Positions 37,699-46,125 of a stretch of 64,000 bases of DNA are shown here, piece by piece; position 1 is the first letter of the stretch; every line of letters starts with the position of its first letter. The stretch lies in assembly GCF_002240565.1 (NCBI RefSeq), contig NZ_MZMO01000001.1, positions 2,542,001 through 2,606,000 on the forward strand, read 5' to 3'. Source of the stretch: Clavibacter michiganensis subsp. insidiosus (lineage in GTDB: Bacteria > Actinomycetota > Actinomycetes > Actinomycetales > Microbacteriaceae). Below the pieces are notes generated by a model, which saw only the letters and a list, made by a program, of their open reading frames with translations, did no database searches and had not been told where the DNA came from. A program made the translations under genes and the position numbers.

Positions 37699-38226
37699 TC
37701 AGCCCATCCCGAGGACCTCGATGCGGTCCGCCAGGTACGCGGCGAGGGGCCTGGTCTCGTGCGCGTTCGGCCCCCACTGCACGCGGAGCTCGCGGCCGCG
37801 CAGGCTGAGCGGCCCGGATCCGCGCGCGAGCGATTCCGCGTCCAGCGCGATCGGCTCCCAGTCGTAGTCGACCGCGTCGCCCTCCTCGAAGGCGCGGACG
37901 GCCTGGCGCCTCGCCTCCTTGCGCGCCTCGACGCCCGAGTCGAGGCCCTGGGAGCGCGTGGGCTCCACGGCGCGCGTGATGCTGCCGGTGCGGCGGAGGG
38001 ATCCGTCTGCCGAGAGGAGCAGCACGCCGAGCCGCCAGGCCCGGCCGACCGGCACCATGGCCGGCTGCCGCTTGATGGGGCCGAACGAGCGCTTGGCGCG
38101 CACCTCGGCGAGCGCCTCCTCGGGCGCGCGACGGGACCGCAGCTCGACGACCGTGGCCCGCAGCAGCTCCTGGAGGTCGGCTGCGGCGGCTCGCGCGTCG
38201 TCGTCGCCGGTGCCGGGTGCGGTCAT
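37699..38226 (-). CDS. Conserved hypothetical protein
   Basis: A 175-residue soluble protein, not recognised. It has an acidic/Ala-rich start, a helical [25 protein letters not shown], a beta-like [21 protein letters not shown] that includes TGSITRAV, and a C-terminal [26 protein letters not shown]. No catalytic motif, signal peptide or membrane segment. ATG 38226 is chosen because the composition before it looks non-coding. Codon use is normal for the window (high GC at third positions), so it is probably real. It is convergent with the maf remnant and divergent from the carboxylase alpha gene. Confidence 0.6.
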   Translation of the reverse strand: MTAPGTGDDDARAAAADLQELLRATVVELRSRRAPEEALAEVRAKRSFGPIKRQPAMVPVGRAWRLGVLLLSADGSLRRTGSITRAVEPTRSQGLDSGVEARKEARRQAVRAFEEGDAVDYDWEPIALDAESLARGSGPLSLRGRELRVQWGPNAHETRPLAAYLADRIEVLGMG

Positions 38227-38334
38227 GCGTCGATCATGCCAGGGGCGTGCCGGGAGCCGTCGGTTGTGGGCGCGCGTACCCGCCGGCCCCGCATGTTTGT
38301 GCGGACCCTCCGAAGCCGGGCGCATCCCGCACCC

Positions 38335-38340
38335 TAGGCT
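38335..38340 (+). promoter_or_regulatory. Leaderless-type -10 box of the carboxylase alpha gene (TAGGCT)
   Basis: TAGGCT with 8 bases to ATG 38349; the intervening GGGG could alternatively serve as a weak ribosome site. Confidence 0.4.
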
Positions 38341-38348
38341 GGGGTCTC

Positions 38349-40118
38349 ATGACGCGAGTGAACAAGGTCCTCATCGCCAACCGGGGCGAGATCGCCGTCC
38401 GCATCATCCGCGCGGCGAGGGATGCGGGGATCGGATCGGTCGCCGTCTACGCCGACCAGGACCGCGACTCCCTGCATGTGACGCTCGCCGACGAGGCGTA
38501 CGCCCTCGACGGGCAGTCGAGCGCGGAGACCTACCTCGTCATCGCGAAGCTCCTCTCCATCGCCCGCCGCTCCGGCGCCGACGCCGTGCACCCGGGCTAC
38601 GGGTTCCTCGCCGAGAACGCCGACTTCGCGCAGCAGGTCATCGACGCCGGCCTCGTCTGGATCGGCCCCTCCCCGAGCGCCATCCAGCAGCTCGGCGACA
38701 AGACCACGGCCCGCCACGTCGCCGAGCGCGTGGGCGCCCCGCTCGCCCCGGGCACGCTCAACCCGGTCTCCGGCGCCGACGAGGTGCTCGACTTCGTCGA
38801 CGTGCACGGCCTGCCCGTCGCCATCAAGGCGGCGTTCGGCGGCGGCGGCCGCGGCCTGAAGGTCGCCCGCACCCGCGACGAGGTGCCGGAGCTGTTCGAG
38901 TCCGCCACGCGCGAGGCCGTCGCGGCGTTCGGCCGCGGCGAGTGCTTCGTCGAGAAGTACCTCGACCGCCCGCGCCACGTCGAGACCCAGTGCCTCGCCG
39001 ACTCGGCCGGCACCGTCGTCGTGATCTCCACCCGCGACTGCTCGCTGCAGCGCCGCCACCAGAAGCTCGTCGAGGAGGCGCCCGCGCCGTTCCTCACCGA
39101 GGAGCAGAACGCGCAGCTCTACGCCGCGTCGAAGGCGATCCTCCGCGAGGTCGGCTACGTCGGCGCCGGCACGTGCGAGTTCCTCGTCGCGCAGGACGGC
39201 ACCATCTCCTTCCTCGAGGTCAACACGCGCCTCCAGGTCGAGCACCCGGTCTCCGAGGAGGTCACGGCCATCGACCTCGTCCGCGAGCAGTTCCGCATCG
39301 CCGCGGGCGGCCTCATCGACTACGACGACCCGCAGCCGCGCGGCCACTCGTTCGAGTTCCGCATCAACGGCGAGGACCCGGGCCGGGGCTTCTTCCCCGC
39401 GCCCGGCCCCGTGCACGTGTTCCAGGCGCCCGGCGGCCCCGGCGTCCGCGTCGACTCCGGCGTCCGCGCGGGCGACGTGGTCTCCGGCGCATTCGACTCG
39501 CTGCTCGCCAAGCTCATCGTCACGGGATCCAGCCGTGAGGACGCCCTCGAGCGCTCGCGCCGCGCCCTCGACGAGTTCGAGGTGCAGGGCCTGCCCACCG
39601 TGCTCCCCTTCCACCGCGCGATCGTGCGGGACGCGGCCTTCGCCCCGGCGGACGGCGCGCCCTTCTCCGTGTACACTCGCTGGATCGAGACCGAGTTCGA
39701 CAACACCATCGAGCCCTGGTCCGGCGCCCTCGATGGCGCCGCCGAGGCGCCCGCCCGGCACACGGTCGTGGTCGAGGTCGGCGGCAAGCGCATCGAGGTG
39801 AGCCTCCCCGAGGACCTCGCGCCCGCCGCGGGCGCGTCCTCGTCGAAGCGCGCGTCGGCTGCTCCGGCCCGCCGGAAGCAGTCCGGATCCGTCGACACCT
39901 CGGGCGGCGGATCCGTCACCTCGCCCATGCAGGCCACCGTCGTCAAGCTCGCCGTCGAGGAGGGGCAGCAGGTCGTCAAGGGCGACCTCCTCGTCGTCCT
40001 CGAGGCGATGAAGATGGAGCAGCCGCTCACGGCGCACGCCTCGGGCACGGTCTCCGGGATCTCCGCCGACGTCGGGCAGACCGTCCCGTCCGGGCACCGC
40101 CTGCTCGACATCGTCTGA
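38349..40118 (+). CDS. accA: Acyl-CoA carboxylase alpha subunit (biotin carboxylase fused to carrier domain)
   Basis: Carboxylates its own biotin with ATP and bicarbonate, then presents it to the beta subunit. The 589-residue protein begins [22 protein letters not shown], has [13 protein letters not shown], the ATP-grasp loop [11 protein letters not shown], and [15 protein letters not shown] with the catalytic Glu/Arg residues. An Ala/Ser-rich linker (about 490-520) leads to the carrier domain, with EAMKMEQ presenting the biotinyl Lys. Layout matches actinobacterial AccA3/PccA. The beta and epsilon partners are 6.4 kb upstream, and birA supplies biotin transfer. Confidence 0.96.
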   Translation: MTRVNKVLIANRGEIAVRIIRAARDAGIGSVAVYADQDRDSLHVTLADEAYALDGQSSAETYLVIAKLLSIARRSGADAVHPGYGFLAENADFAQQVIDAGLVWIGPSPSAIQQLGDKTTARHVAERVGAPLAPGTLNPVSGADEVLDFVDVHGLPVAIKAAFGGGGRGLKVARTRDEVPELFESATREAVAAFGRGECFVEKYLDRPRHVETQCLADSAGTVVVISTRDCSLQRRHQKLVEEAPAPFLTEEQNAQLYAASKAILREVGYVGAGTCEFLVAQDGTISFLEVNTRLQVEHPVSEEVTAIDLVREQFRIAAGGLIDYDDPQPRGHSFEFRINGEDPGRGFFPAPGPVHVFQAPGGPGVRVDSGVRAGDVVSGAFDSLLAKLIVTGSSREDALERSRRALDEFEVQGLPTVLPFHRAIVRDAAFAPADGAPFSVYTRWIETEFDNTIEPWSGALDGAAEAPARHTVVVEVGGKRIEVSLPEDLAPAAGASSSKRASAAPARRKQSGSVDTSGGGSVTSPMQATVVKLAVEEGQQVVKGDLLVVLEAMKMEQPLTAHASGTVSGISADVGQTVPSGHRLLDIV

Positions 40119-40141
40119 CCCTCGCGAGCCCTGCCGGCCAC

Positions 40142-40666
40142 TCAGGCGTCGACGCTCCTCCCCTGCTCGAGTCGCCGCCAGGCCAGCGCCCCCGAGCACC
40201 CGAGGATGAGCCCCAGTGCGCCCGACACGATCTGCTCGAGAAGCGCGGTGTACATCAGGAATCCGAGAGCCGCGGGGATCACGTAGAGAGCGGCCGCTGT
40301 GGCGAGCGTGACGAGCACTGTCACGCCTGCGAAGCCCTTGAGAGCCGCAAGCCCCAGTCCGCTCTCGATTCCCTCTCGACCGACGTTCCAGACCGCGAGC
40401 ACGAGGACCACGCTGGCGACGACCTGAGCGCCTGTCTGCAGCCCGCCTCTCGCCAACCCGGCCTCCCCGACGACGGGCCAGACGAAGGAGACCAGGTCGC
40501 TGACCACGCCGTAAGCGCCGAAGAACACGAGACCCACCGCGGCGAACCGCGCCTTCCGCTCCGCAGTCTCTCTTCCGATCCGCATCGCCAGCAGAACCCA
40601 ACCGACCAGCACCAGGGCGTCAGCTGCGACGAGCGCAGGCGGGCCGCCGAACACCTGAAGCGCCAT
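40142..40666 (-). CDS. Hypothetical membrane protein
   Basis: A 174-residue protein of about five hydrophobic segments (9-27, 42-64, 77-96, 106-128, 133-158) with short charged loops and no recognised motif. A C-terminal basic RRLEQGR tail is probably cytoplasmic. Its codon use is less GC-extreme than its neighbours (for example CTC/TCT/GCT mixes), so it probably belongs to the AT-richer island that follows. No clear ribosome site before ATG 40666. Convergent with the carboxylase alpha gene, 23 bases between stops. Not similar to anything I can name. Confidence 0.55.
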   Translation of the reverse strand: MALQVFGGPPALVAADALVLVGWVLLAMRIGRETAERKARFAAVGLVFFGAYGVVSDLVSFVWPVVGEAGLARGGLQTGAQVVASVVLVLAVWNVGREGIESGLGLAALKGFAGVTVLVTLATAAALYVIPAALGFLMYTALLEQIVSGALGLILGCSGALAWRRLEQGRSVDA

Positions 40667-40999
40667 GATCCCCGCGTCGGTGCTGATCCGAGCGACATGG
40701 ACTCAAGAGTGGAGAAAGCCGACAACAGCGGCCAACGTGAAGGCCGAGCCAGCGAACGTGTGAGCGACTGCACGGCCACGTCGCGTTTCCATGACAGAAC
40801 CTGCTTTCTTGAGACAAGATATTTCGTACGCTAGTGCCAACCTTGCAACCTCCGCGGAAGTTCTGCACAGACGCGTCGAAACATCGACGCCTACCATAAC
40901 CGCACTCCAGGGGCAATAGCTCGCGTCACGCATCATCAGCTTTTATCCTCCTCTCTCGAGGACGCACAAACGGCGTCTCTGACGATTGAATTGATACAC
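40667..40999. other. AT-richer intergenic stretch, left part of the island
   Basis: 333 bases with visibly lower GC than the rest of the window and runs such as TTTTAT. A 77-codon minus-strand frame (40703-40936) ends in a hydrophobic segment, but it lacks a ribosome site and overlaps no recognisable domain, so I do not call it. No tRNA or inverted terminal repeat is visible. Confidence 0.5.
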
Positions 41000-41671
41000 A
41001 TGAAGAAATGGAGGAGCTCCGCTTTTTCGGCGCTCAGCGTCACACTATTCGCCGCCGGCGCGAGCGCGGCACCGGACATGGCATCCGCGCACTCGGCGCC
41101 CGGATACCTGATCGTTGATCCGAGCCAAGCAGTGAGCACGGCAGAAGGGCTCTTCTATCCCACAGGACCGATCGATGACAGCACTCTCGTCGTGATCCCC
41201 AACCCTGATGGGTCTCTGCCGGGAGGGCTGACGAGAGAGAAGCTCGATGCCATGACGTCCCGGACAGCTGCCGACTCGAACGCTAGCGACTTCAGCACCA
41301 GAGTCGCTGCTGAGCAAAACGGCGGCGACATCACGCCTGACTCGGGGCACACCTACTTCGCATACAGTTCCATCGACTGGTCGACGCCGACCGAGGGCGA
41401 TTAGATCGTGGGCTTCAACGACGAGACGAGGACGAATTACACATTCGACGTGTTCTCCGATGGTGAAACCAACTTCGGCCAAGGACTGGGCTACTATCGC
41501 GGGTACAACGGAAGCACCATCGGCATCCAGCAGGCCTGGTATGGACTGGGATATGCGGACAAGACCCACCATGGTGGCGCCAGCGTGCCCTGGGGCAATG
41601 TCGCCGCCAGTACGCAATTCAGAGCTAAATGCGGAACTGGGCCGACATGCACAGGTAACTGGACGCCTTGA
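41000..41671 (+). pseudogene. Secreted protein gene interrupted by an in-frame TAG
   Basis: ATG 41000 opens a frame with a classic signal peptide (MKKWRSSAFSALSVTLFAAG, likely cleaved after GASA). It continues for 134 codons to TAG at 41402-41404. The same frame then runs 88 more codons to TGA 41669, encoding an aromatic- and Gly-rich stretch (YYRGYNGST, IQQAWYGLG, SVPWGNVAAS) with two Cys near the end. The two halves share frame, mixed codon use and position, so the simplest view is one exported protein of about 222 residues broken by an amber codon. No family recognised. Not excluded: two separate genes (GTG 41408 could restart) or read-through. No good ribosome site precedes either half. 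Confidence 0.6.
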
Positions 41672-41695
41672 TCACTGAGTCCGACATGAATAGAC

Positions 41696-41728
41696 GCGGG
41701 CTCGGTGCTCAGCGGGTACCGAGCCCGC
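41696..41728. terminator. Terminator hairpin after the split secreted gene
   Basis: Perfect 11-base stem (41696-41706 with 41718-41728, GCGGGCTCGGT and its complement) around an 11-base loop, 24 bases after the TGA of the split gene. No T-run. Confidence 0.65.
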
Positions 41729-41799
41729 GCGCTCGTGGACAAGACCTAAGCGCGAACCCGCGTATCGTCGCCAGACAACGCGTAATCCCTGACCGGTAC

Positions 41800-41955
41800 T
41801 CACTCCGTGAAAACCGTCGCCGGCCGTCCGGTTGCTACGTGGTAGCCGGCGGCCCCGTGCTTGGTGGACGGGCGGGCATGGGCAGCGATCAGCCCGACCC
41901 GGCGCAGGATCTCGAATCGAAAAGCTGGCGCCTTTGAACGCGCTCTCGTCGGCAT
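41800..41955 (-). CDS. Possible small ORF or gene remnant
   Basis: A 51-codon minus-strand frame from ATG 41955 to TGA 41800, including FEILRRVGLIAAH and KHGAAGYHVATGRP. About 32 of the last 38 sense codons end in G or C, as in real genes here, whereas the flanking island is AT-richer. GAGG lies 4 bases before the ATG, closer than usual. It could be a genuine small protein, the tail of a decayed gene, or chance. No function can be proposed. Confidence 0.3.
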   Translation of the reverse strand: MPTRARSKAPAFRFEILRRVGLIAAHARPSTKHGAAGYHVATGRPATVFTE

Positions 41956-41979
41956 CGCCTCAAGCGACGTTGGGGCGGG

Positions 41980-43419
41980 TCAGAGGACGATGTGCATCGC
42001 GCGCGCCGCGTCGGAGATGCTGCCCGACAGCGACGGGTAGACCGTGAACGCGCGCGCGACGTCGTCCACCGTGAGCCGGTGCTCGACCGCGAGCGCGAGC
42101 GGGAAGATCAGCTCGCTCGCCTTGGGCGCGACGATGACGCCGCCGATGACCGTGCCGGAGCCCGTGCGTGCGAAGAGCTTCACGAAGCCGTCCTTCACGT
42201 TCTGCATCTTGGCGCGGGGGTTGGACGCGAGCGGCAGCTTGTAGATGTCGCCCTGCGCGAGCCCCTCCTCGATCTGCTTCTGCGACCAGCCGACCGTCGC
42301 GATCTCCGGCTGCGTGAAGATGTTGGAGGTCACGTTGCGGAGCTCGGTGGGGCTGACGGCGTCGCCCATCGCGTGGTAGACCGCGGTGCGGCCCTGCATG
42401 GACGCGACGGAGGCGAGCGGGAGGAACGTGGTGCAGTCCCCCGCCGCGTAGACGCTCGGCACCGAGGTGCGCGCGACGCGATTGACGCGGATGTGGCCGG
42501 AGTCGCTCATCTGCACGCCCGCCTCCTCGAGGCCGATGCCGGCGGTGTTCGGCACGGATCCGACCGCCATGAGGCAGTGGCTGCCCTCGACGACGCGGCC
42601 GTCGCTCAGCGTCGCGACCACGCCGTCGCCCTTCCGGACGACGGACTCGGCGCGGCTCTTCGACAGCACCGTCATGCCGTTGCGCGTGAAGACGTCCTCG
42701 ATGACGCGGGCGGCGTCGGCGTCCTCGCCCGGGAGCACCTGGTCGCGGGAGGAGATGAGCGTGACCTTGGCGCCGAGCGCCGTGTAGGCGGAGGCGAACT
42801 CGGCGCCCGTGACGCCGGATCCCACGACGATGAGGTGCTCGGGGACCGCGTCCATCGTGTAGAGCTGCGTCCAGGTGAGGATCCGCTCGCCGTCGGGCTT
42901 CGCGGTCTCGAGGATGCGCGGGCTCGCGCCCGTGGAGACGACCATGGTGTCCGCGTCGATCTCGTCGAAGTCGGTGCCGCCGCCGCCGCGGCCGGTGGAG
43001 ACGATGAGGCGGTTCGGCCCGTCGAGCCGGCCCTCGCCCTGGACGATGCGGACGCCCGCGCGGATGAGGCTCGACTTCATGTCCTCGGACTGCTGGCGCG
43101 CGAGCCGCAGCAGCCGGTCGTTGACGGCCTGCATGTTGACGGCGACCTCGGGGCGCACGGGACGGCGGCTCTGCTCGCCGCGGGAGAAGAACTGGACGCC
43201 GAGGTCGGCGGCCTCGCCGAGCGCGTTCGTGGCCTCGGCGGTGGCGATGAGGGTCTTCGAGGGGACGACGTCGGTCATCACGGCCGAGCCGCCGACGCCC
43301 ACGCGCTCCACCAGCGTCACTTCGGCGCCGAGCTGCGCTCCGGCGATGGCGGCCTCGTAGCCGCCGGGGCCCCCGCCGAGGACGGCGATCCGCTGGTTGG
43401 CCTCGAACTCGTATCCCAT
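41980..43419 (-). CDS. lpdA: NAD(P)H:quinone reductase of the lipoamide-dehydrogenase fold (LpdA-like)
   Basis: A 479-residue FAD protein. IAVLGGGPGGYEAA (about 11-24) binds FAD, VVSTGASPR and LIVVGSGVTGAEFAS bind NAD(P), YAAGDCT is the second FAD contact, and the C-terminal dimer domain ends VYPSLSGSISDAAR. The redox disulfide of true lipoamide dehydrogenases (C-x4-C) is absent; the same position reads GGSAVMTDVVPSK. The usual C-terminal His-x4-Glu is also replaced (YPSLSGS). This matches the mycobacterial LpdA (Rv3303c) type, which reduces quinones rather than lipoamide. ATG 43419 precedes the conserved start by ten residues. Divergent from the phosphorylase gene. Confidence 0.88.
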   Translation of the reverse strand: MGYEFEANQRIAVLGGGPGGYEAAIAGAQLGAEVTLVERVGVGGSAVMTDVVPSKTLIATAEATNALGEAADLGVQFFSRGEQSRRPVRPEVAVNMQAVNDRLLRLARQQSEDMKSSLIRAGVRIVQGEGRLDGPNRLIVSTGRGGGGTDFDEIDADTMVVSTGASPRILETAKPDGERILTWTQLYTMDAVPEHLIVVGSGVTGAEFASAYTALGAKVTLISSRDQVLPGEDADAARVIEDVFTRNGMTVLSKSRAESVVRKGDGVVATLSDGRVVEGSHCLMAVGSVPNTAGIGLEEAGVQMSDSGHIRVNRVARTSVPSVYAAGDCTTFLPLASVASMQGRTAVYHAMGDAVSPTELRNVTSNIFTQPEIATVGWSQKQIEEGLAQGDIYKLPLASNPRAKMQNVKDGFVKLFARTGSGTVIGGVIVAPKASELIFPLALAVEHRLTVDDVARAFTVYPSLSGSISDAARAMHIVL

Positions 43420-43497
43420 GCGCACATCATCCCGCAGGCCCGCGGCCCGCGCGAACCCGCCCGTCGTGGCGGCCCGGGCCGCCCGCGCCCGCGCATT

Positions 43498-43503
43498 TAG
43501 GAT
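43498..43503 (+). promoter_or_regulatory. Leaderless-type -10 box of the phosphorylase gene (TAGGAT)
   Basis: TAGGAT with 6 bases to ATG 43510; no Shine-Dalgarno sequence. Confidence 0.45.
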
Positions 43504-43509
43504 CGGGGC

Positions 43510-44337
43510 ATGACCTACAGCAACCCCCTCGAGTCGCCCGACGCGGACCCCCAGGAGATCGCGCGGCAGGCAGCCCGGCAGATCGCCGAGCTCACGGGCG
43601 TCGAGCGCCACGACATCGCCCTCACGCTCGGCAGCGGATGGGGGCGCGCGGCGGACCTCATCGGCGAGACCACCGCGACCGTCCCGGCCACCGAGGTCGT
43701 CGGCTTCTCGAAGCCCGCGCTGGAGGGCCACGTCGGCTCGCTCCGCAGCGTCCTGCTGCCCTCGGGCCGCCGCGCCCTCGTCATCGGCGCGCGCACCCAC
43801 TACTACGAGGGCCACGGGGTCCGCCGGGTCGTGCACAGCGTGCGCACCGCGGCCGCGACGGGCGCCACCACGATGATCCTCACCAACGGCGCGGGCGGCA
43901 TCAAGGAGCACTGGACGCCCGGCATCCCCGTGCTCATCAGCGACCACATCAACCTCACCGCCGACTCGCCGCTCGAGGGCGCGACGTTCGTCGACCTCAC
44001 CGACCTCTACTCGGCCCGCCTCCGCGCGATCGCGCACGAGGTGGAGCCCGACCTCGACGAGGGCGTCTACTGCCAATTCCGCGGCCCGCACTACGAGACG
44101 CCGGCCGAGGTGCAGATGGCGAAGGCCATCGGCGGCCACATCGTCGGCATGTCGACCGCGCTCGAGGCCATCGCCGCGCGCGAGGCCGGCATGGAGGTGC
44201 TCGGCATGTCGCTCATCACGAACCTCGCCGCCGGGATCCAGAAGACCCCGCTCAGCCACGAGGAGGTCATCGAGGCCGGTCGCGCCGCCGAGGGCCGCAT
44301 CGGCGGGATGCTCGCCCGCATCGTGGGCGCCCTGTGA
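43510..44337 (+). CDS. punA: Purine-nucleoside phosphorylase
   Basis: Phosphorolysis of purine nucleosides to base plus (deoxy)ribose-1-phosphate. The 275-residue protein has LTLGSGWGRAADL (phosphate loop), LEGHVGS, YYEGHG, ILTNGAGGI and RGPHYETPAE. It continues IVGMSTALEAIAARE, and SLITNLAAG with the base-binding Asn, all features of trimeric class I PNP. It is coupled to the phosphohexomutase gene by a GTGA overlap. That pairing suggests ribose-1-phosphate may be a downstream mutase substrate. It fits with the nucleoside import and salvage genes 4-15 kb downstream. Confidence 0.95.
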   Translation: MTYSNPLESPDADPQEIARQAARQIAELTGVERHDIALTLGSGWGRAADLIGETTATVPATEVVGFSKPALEGHVGSLRSVLLPSGRRALVIGARTHYYEGHGVRRVVHSVRTAAATGATTMILTNGAGGIKEHWTPGIPVLISDHINLTADSPLEGATFVDLTDLYSARLRAIAHEVEPDLDEGVYCQFRGPHYETPAEVQMAKAIGGHIVGMSTALEAIAAREAGMEVLGMSLITNLAAGIQKTPLSHEEVIEAGRAAEGRIGGMLARIVGAL

Positions 44338-46037
44338 GCCGCGAGGAGGCGGCCGCGCTGGTCGCCGCCGCGCGCGCGTGGCAGGCGCAGGACCCGGATC
44401 CGATCACGCGCGCCGAGGTCGACGAGCTGCTCGCCCTCGTCGACGGCACCGCAGCAGGGGCCTCCGCGGCCGACCGGGAGCAGGCGGCGGCGGGGATCCG
44501 CGACCGCTTCCAGACGCGCCTCCAGTTCGGCACGGCCGGGCTCCGCGGCGAGCTGGGCGCCGGCCCCAACCGGATGAACCGCGTGCTCGTCGCCCAAGCC
44601 GCCGCGGGCTTCGCCGACTACCTGCGCAGCCGCAGCCCCCGCCCGAGCATCGTCGTCGGGTACGACGGGCGCCACAACTCGCGCGTCTTCGCCGAGGACA
44701 CCGCGCGCATCATGGCCGGCGCCGGCGTCCGCACGGTGCTGCTCCCCCGGGCCCTCCCGACGCCCGTCCTCGCGTACGCGGTGAAGCACCTCGCCGTGAG
44801 CGCGGGCGTCATGGTCACGGCGTCGCACAACCCGGCGCGCGACAACGGATACAAGGTCTACCTGGGCGACGAGGACCACGGCGCGCAGATCGTCAGCCCG
44901 GCCGACCGCGACATCGCGGCCTTCATCCACAAGGCCGCGGGCGAGCGCACCGTGCAGCAGCTGCCGATGGCGGACGACTTCGAGATCGCGCCCGAGACGC
45001 TGATCGACTCCTACGTGCGGGAGACGGCGGACCTGTTCGCCGCCCCGCTCGCGCCGCTGAAGTGGGTGTACACGCCGCTGCACGGCGTCGGGTGGGAGAC
45101 CGCGGCGCGCGTGTTCGACGCGGTCGGCGTCGACGCGCCCGTGGTCGTCGCCGCGCAGGCGGATCCCGACCCCGACTTCCCCACGGTCGAGTTCCCGAAT
45201 CCCGAGGAGCCGGGCGCGCTCGACCTCGCGTTCGAGGCGGCCGTGCGGTCCGACGCCGAGCTCATCATCGCCAACGACCCGGACGCCGACCGGCTCGCGG
45301 TGGCGATCGCGGACGAGCACGGCGCCTGGCGGCGCCTCTCCGGCAACGAGGTCGGCATGCTGCTCGGCCTCGGCATCGCCGAGCGCTACGCCGCGGACGG
45401 CAACACGGGCACGTTCGCCTCGTCCCTCGTCTCCTCCCCGGCGCTCGAGGTCGTCGCGCGGGAGCTGGGCTTCGGCTACCACGAGACGCTCACGGGCTTC
45501 AAGTGGATCAGCCGCGTACCCGACCTGATCTACGGCTACGAGGAGGCGCTCGGCTACCTGGTCGCGCCCTGGATCACGAGCGACAAGGACGGCATCTCCG
45601 CGGCCGTCGCCGTGCTGCACGGCGTGATGCTGCTGAAGTCGCGCGGACAGACCATCGACGACTACGACCGCGAGTTCGCCGAGCGCTTCGGCTCGTTCGC
45701 GAGCGACCAGATCTCGGTGCGCGTCACCGACCTCGCCGTCATCCCGCGCATCATGGCGAAGCTCCGGCAGTCCCCGCCCGCCTCGATCGGATCACGTCAC
45801 GTCGAGCGCATGGACGATCTCGCCGAGGGCACGGCCGACCTGCCGCCGAGCGACGTGCTCCGGTTCCACCTGGGCGACGGCGCCCGGCTCATCGTGCGGC
45901 CCAGCGGCACCGAGCCGAAGATCAAGGTCTACCTCGATGCGCAGAGCACCGAGGGCACCGTGGCCGAGCGCCGCGACGCCGCGCGCGCGATCGTCGCCGA
46001 CCTGGCGCAGGCCGTGCCGCTGCTGCTCGAGGTCTAG
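44334..46037 (+). CDS. pmmB: Phosphohexomutase / phosphopentomutase (PgcA/PmmB type)
   Basis: Alpha-D-phosphohexomutase family enzyme of 567 residues. RLQFGTAGLRGELGAGPNRMN marks the long PgcA/PmmB branch. VTASHNPARDNGYKVY carries the phospho-Ser, NDPDADRLAVA the metal-binding Asp triad, GYEEALGYLV the sugar-selecting Glu, and RPSGTEPKIKVYLDA the phosphate-binding loop. Members act on glucose-, mannose- or ribose-1-phosphate. Position in one operon with purine-nucleoside phosphorylase favours ribose-1-phosphate to ribose-5-phosphate; the nearby manA and manC leave mannose-1-phosphate possible. GTG 44334 overlaps the previous stop. Confidence 0.9.
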   Translation: MSREEAAALVAAARAWQAQDPDPITRAEVDELLALVDGTAAGASAADREQAAAGIRDRFQTRLQFGTAGLRGELGAGPNRMNRVLVAQAAAGFADYLRSRSPRPSIVVGYDGRHNSRVFAEDTARIMAGAGVRTVLLPRALPTPVLAYAVKHLAVSAGVMVTASHNPARDNGYKVYLGDEDHGAQIVSPADRDIAAFIHKAAGERTVQQLPMADDFEIAPETLIDSYVRETADLFAAPLAPLKWVYTPLHGVGWETAARVFDAVGVDAPVVVAAQADPDPDFPTVEFPNPEEPGALDLAFEAAVRSDAELIIANDPDADRLAVAIADEHGAWRRLSGNEVGMLLGLGIAERYAADGNTGTFASSLVSSPALEVVARELGFGYHETLTGFKWISRVPDLIYGYEEALGYLVAPWITSDKDGISAAVAVLHGVMLLKSRGQTIDDYDREFAERFGSFASDQISVRVTDLAVIPRIMAKLRQSPPASIGSRHVERMDDLAEGTADLPPSDVLRFHLGDGARLIVRPSGTEPKIKVYLDAQSTEGTVAERRDAARAIVADLAQAVPLLLEV

Positions 46038-46087
46038 CCGCTCCGGAGCCGCGGGCCGTCACCGGCCTGCGGCTCTTCTCGCGCGCT

Positions 46088-46110
46088 CACTGGTAGTGGC
46101 GCTATCAGTG
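46088..46110. promoter_or_regulatory. Imperfect palindrome upstream of merR, candidate operator
   Basis: CACTGGTAG-N5-CTATCAGTG, 9-base arms with one mismatch, ending 3 bases before the -10 box of the MerR-family gene. Position over the -35/spacer region is typical for MerR-type operators, implying autoregulation. Confidence 0.55.
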
Positions 46111-46113
46111 CGC

Positions 46114-46119
46114 TAGCCT
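46114..46119 (+). promoter_or_regulatory. Leaderless-type -10 box of the MerR gene (TAGCCT)
   Basis: TAGCCT with 6 bases to ATG 46126. Confidence 0.45.
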
Positions 46120-46125
46120 CCCGCC

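Larger units (their letters stand above)
41672..41979. other. Intergenic stretch, right part of the island
   Basis: 308 bases containing one terminator-like hairpin and a possible 51-codon minus-strand frame (listed separately). Composition moves back toward the high-GC background near 41850. No RNA gene or mobile-element end is visible. Confidence 0.45.

Noticed and set aside
40703..40936. 77-codon minus-strand frame with a hydrophobic end upstream of the hypothetical membrane protein
   Set aside because: No ribosome site or domain; the hydrophobic tail alone is not enough to call it.
40991..41671. Split secreted gene considered as a lactococcin-972-type bacteriocin
   Set aside because: Length and the Trp/Gly-rich tail are loosely similar, but the family motifs are not present and no immunity or ABC genes follow.
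41668..41937. 89-codon plus-strand frame after the split secreted gene
   Set aside because: It contains the terminator hairpin, has no ribosome site, and its composition is not gene-like.
40667..41979. AT-rich island considered as an insertion sequence or prophage remnant
   Set aside because: No transposase, integrase, terminal inverted repeat, target duplication or phage gene is visible.
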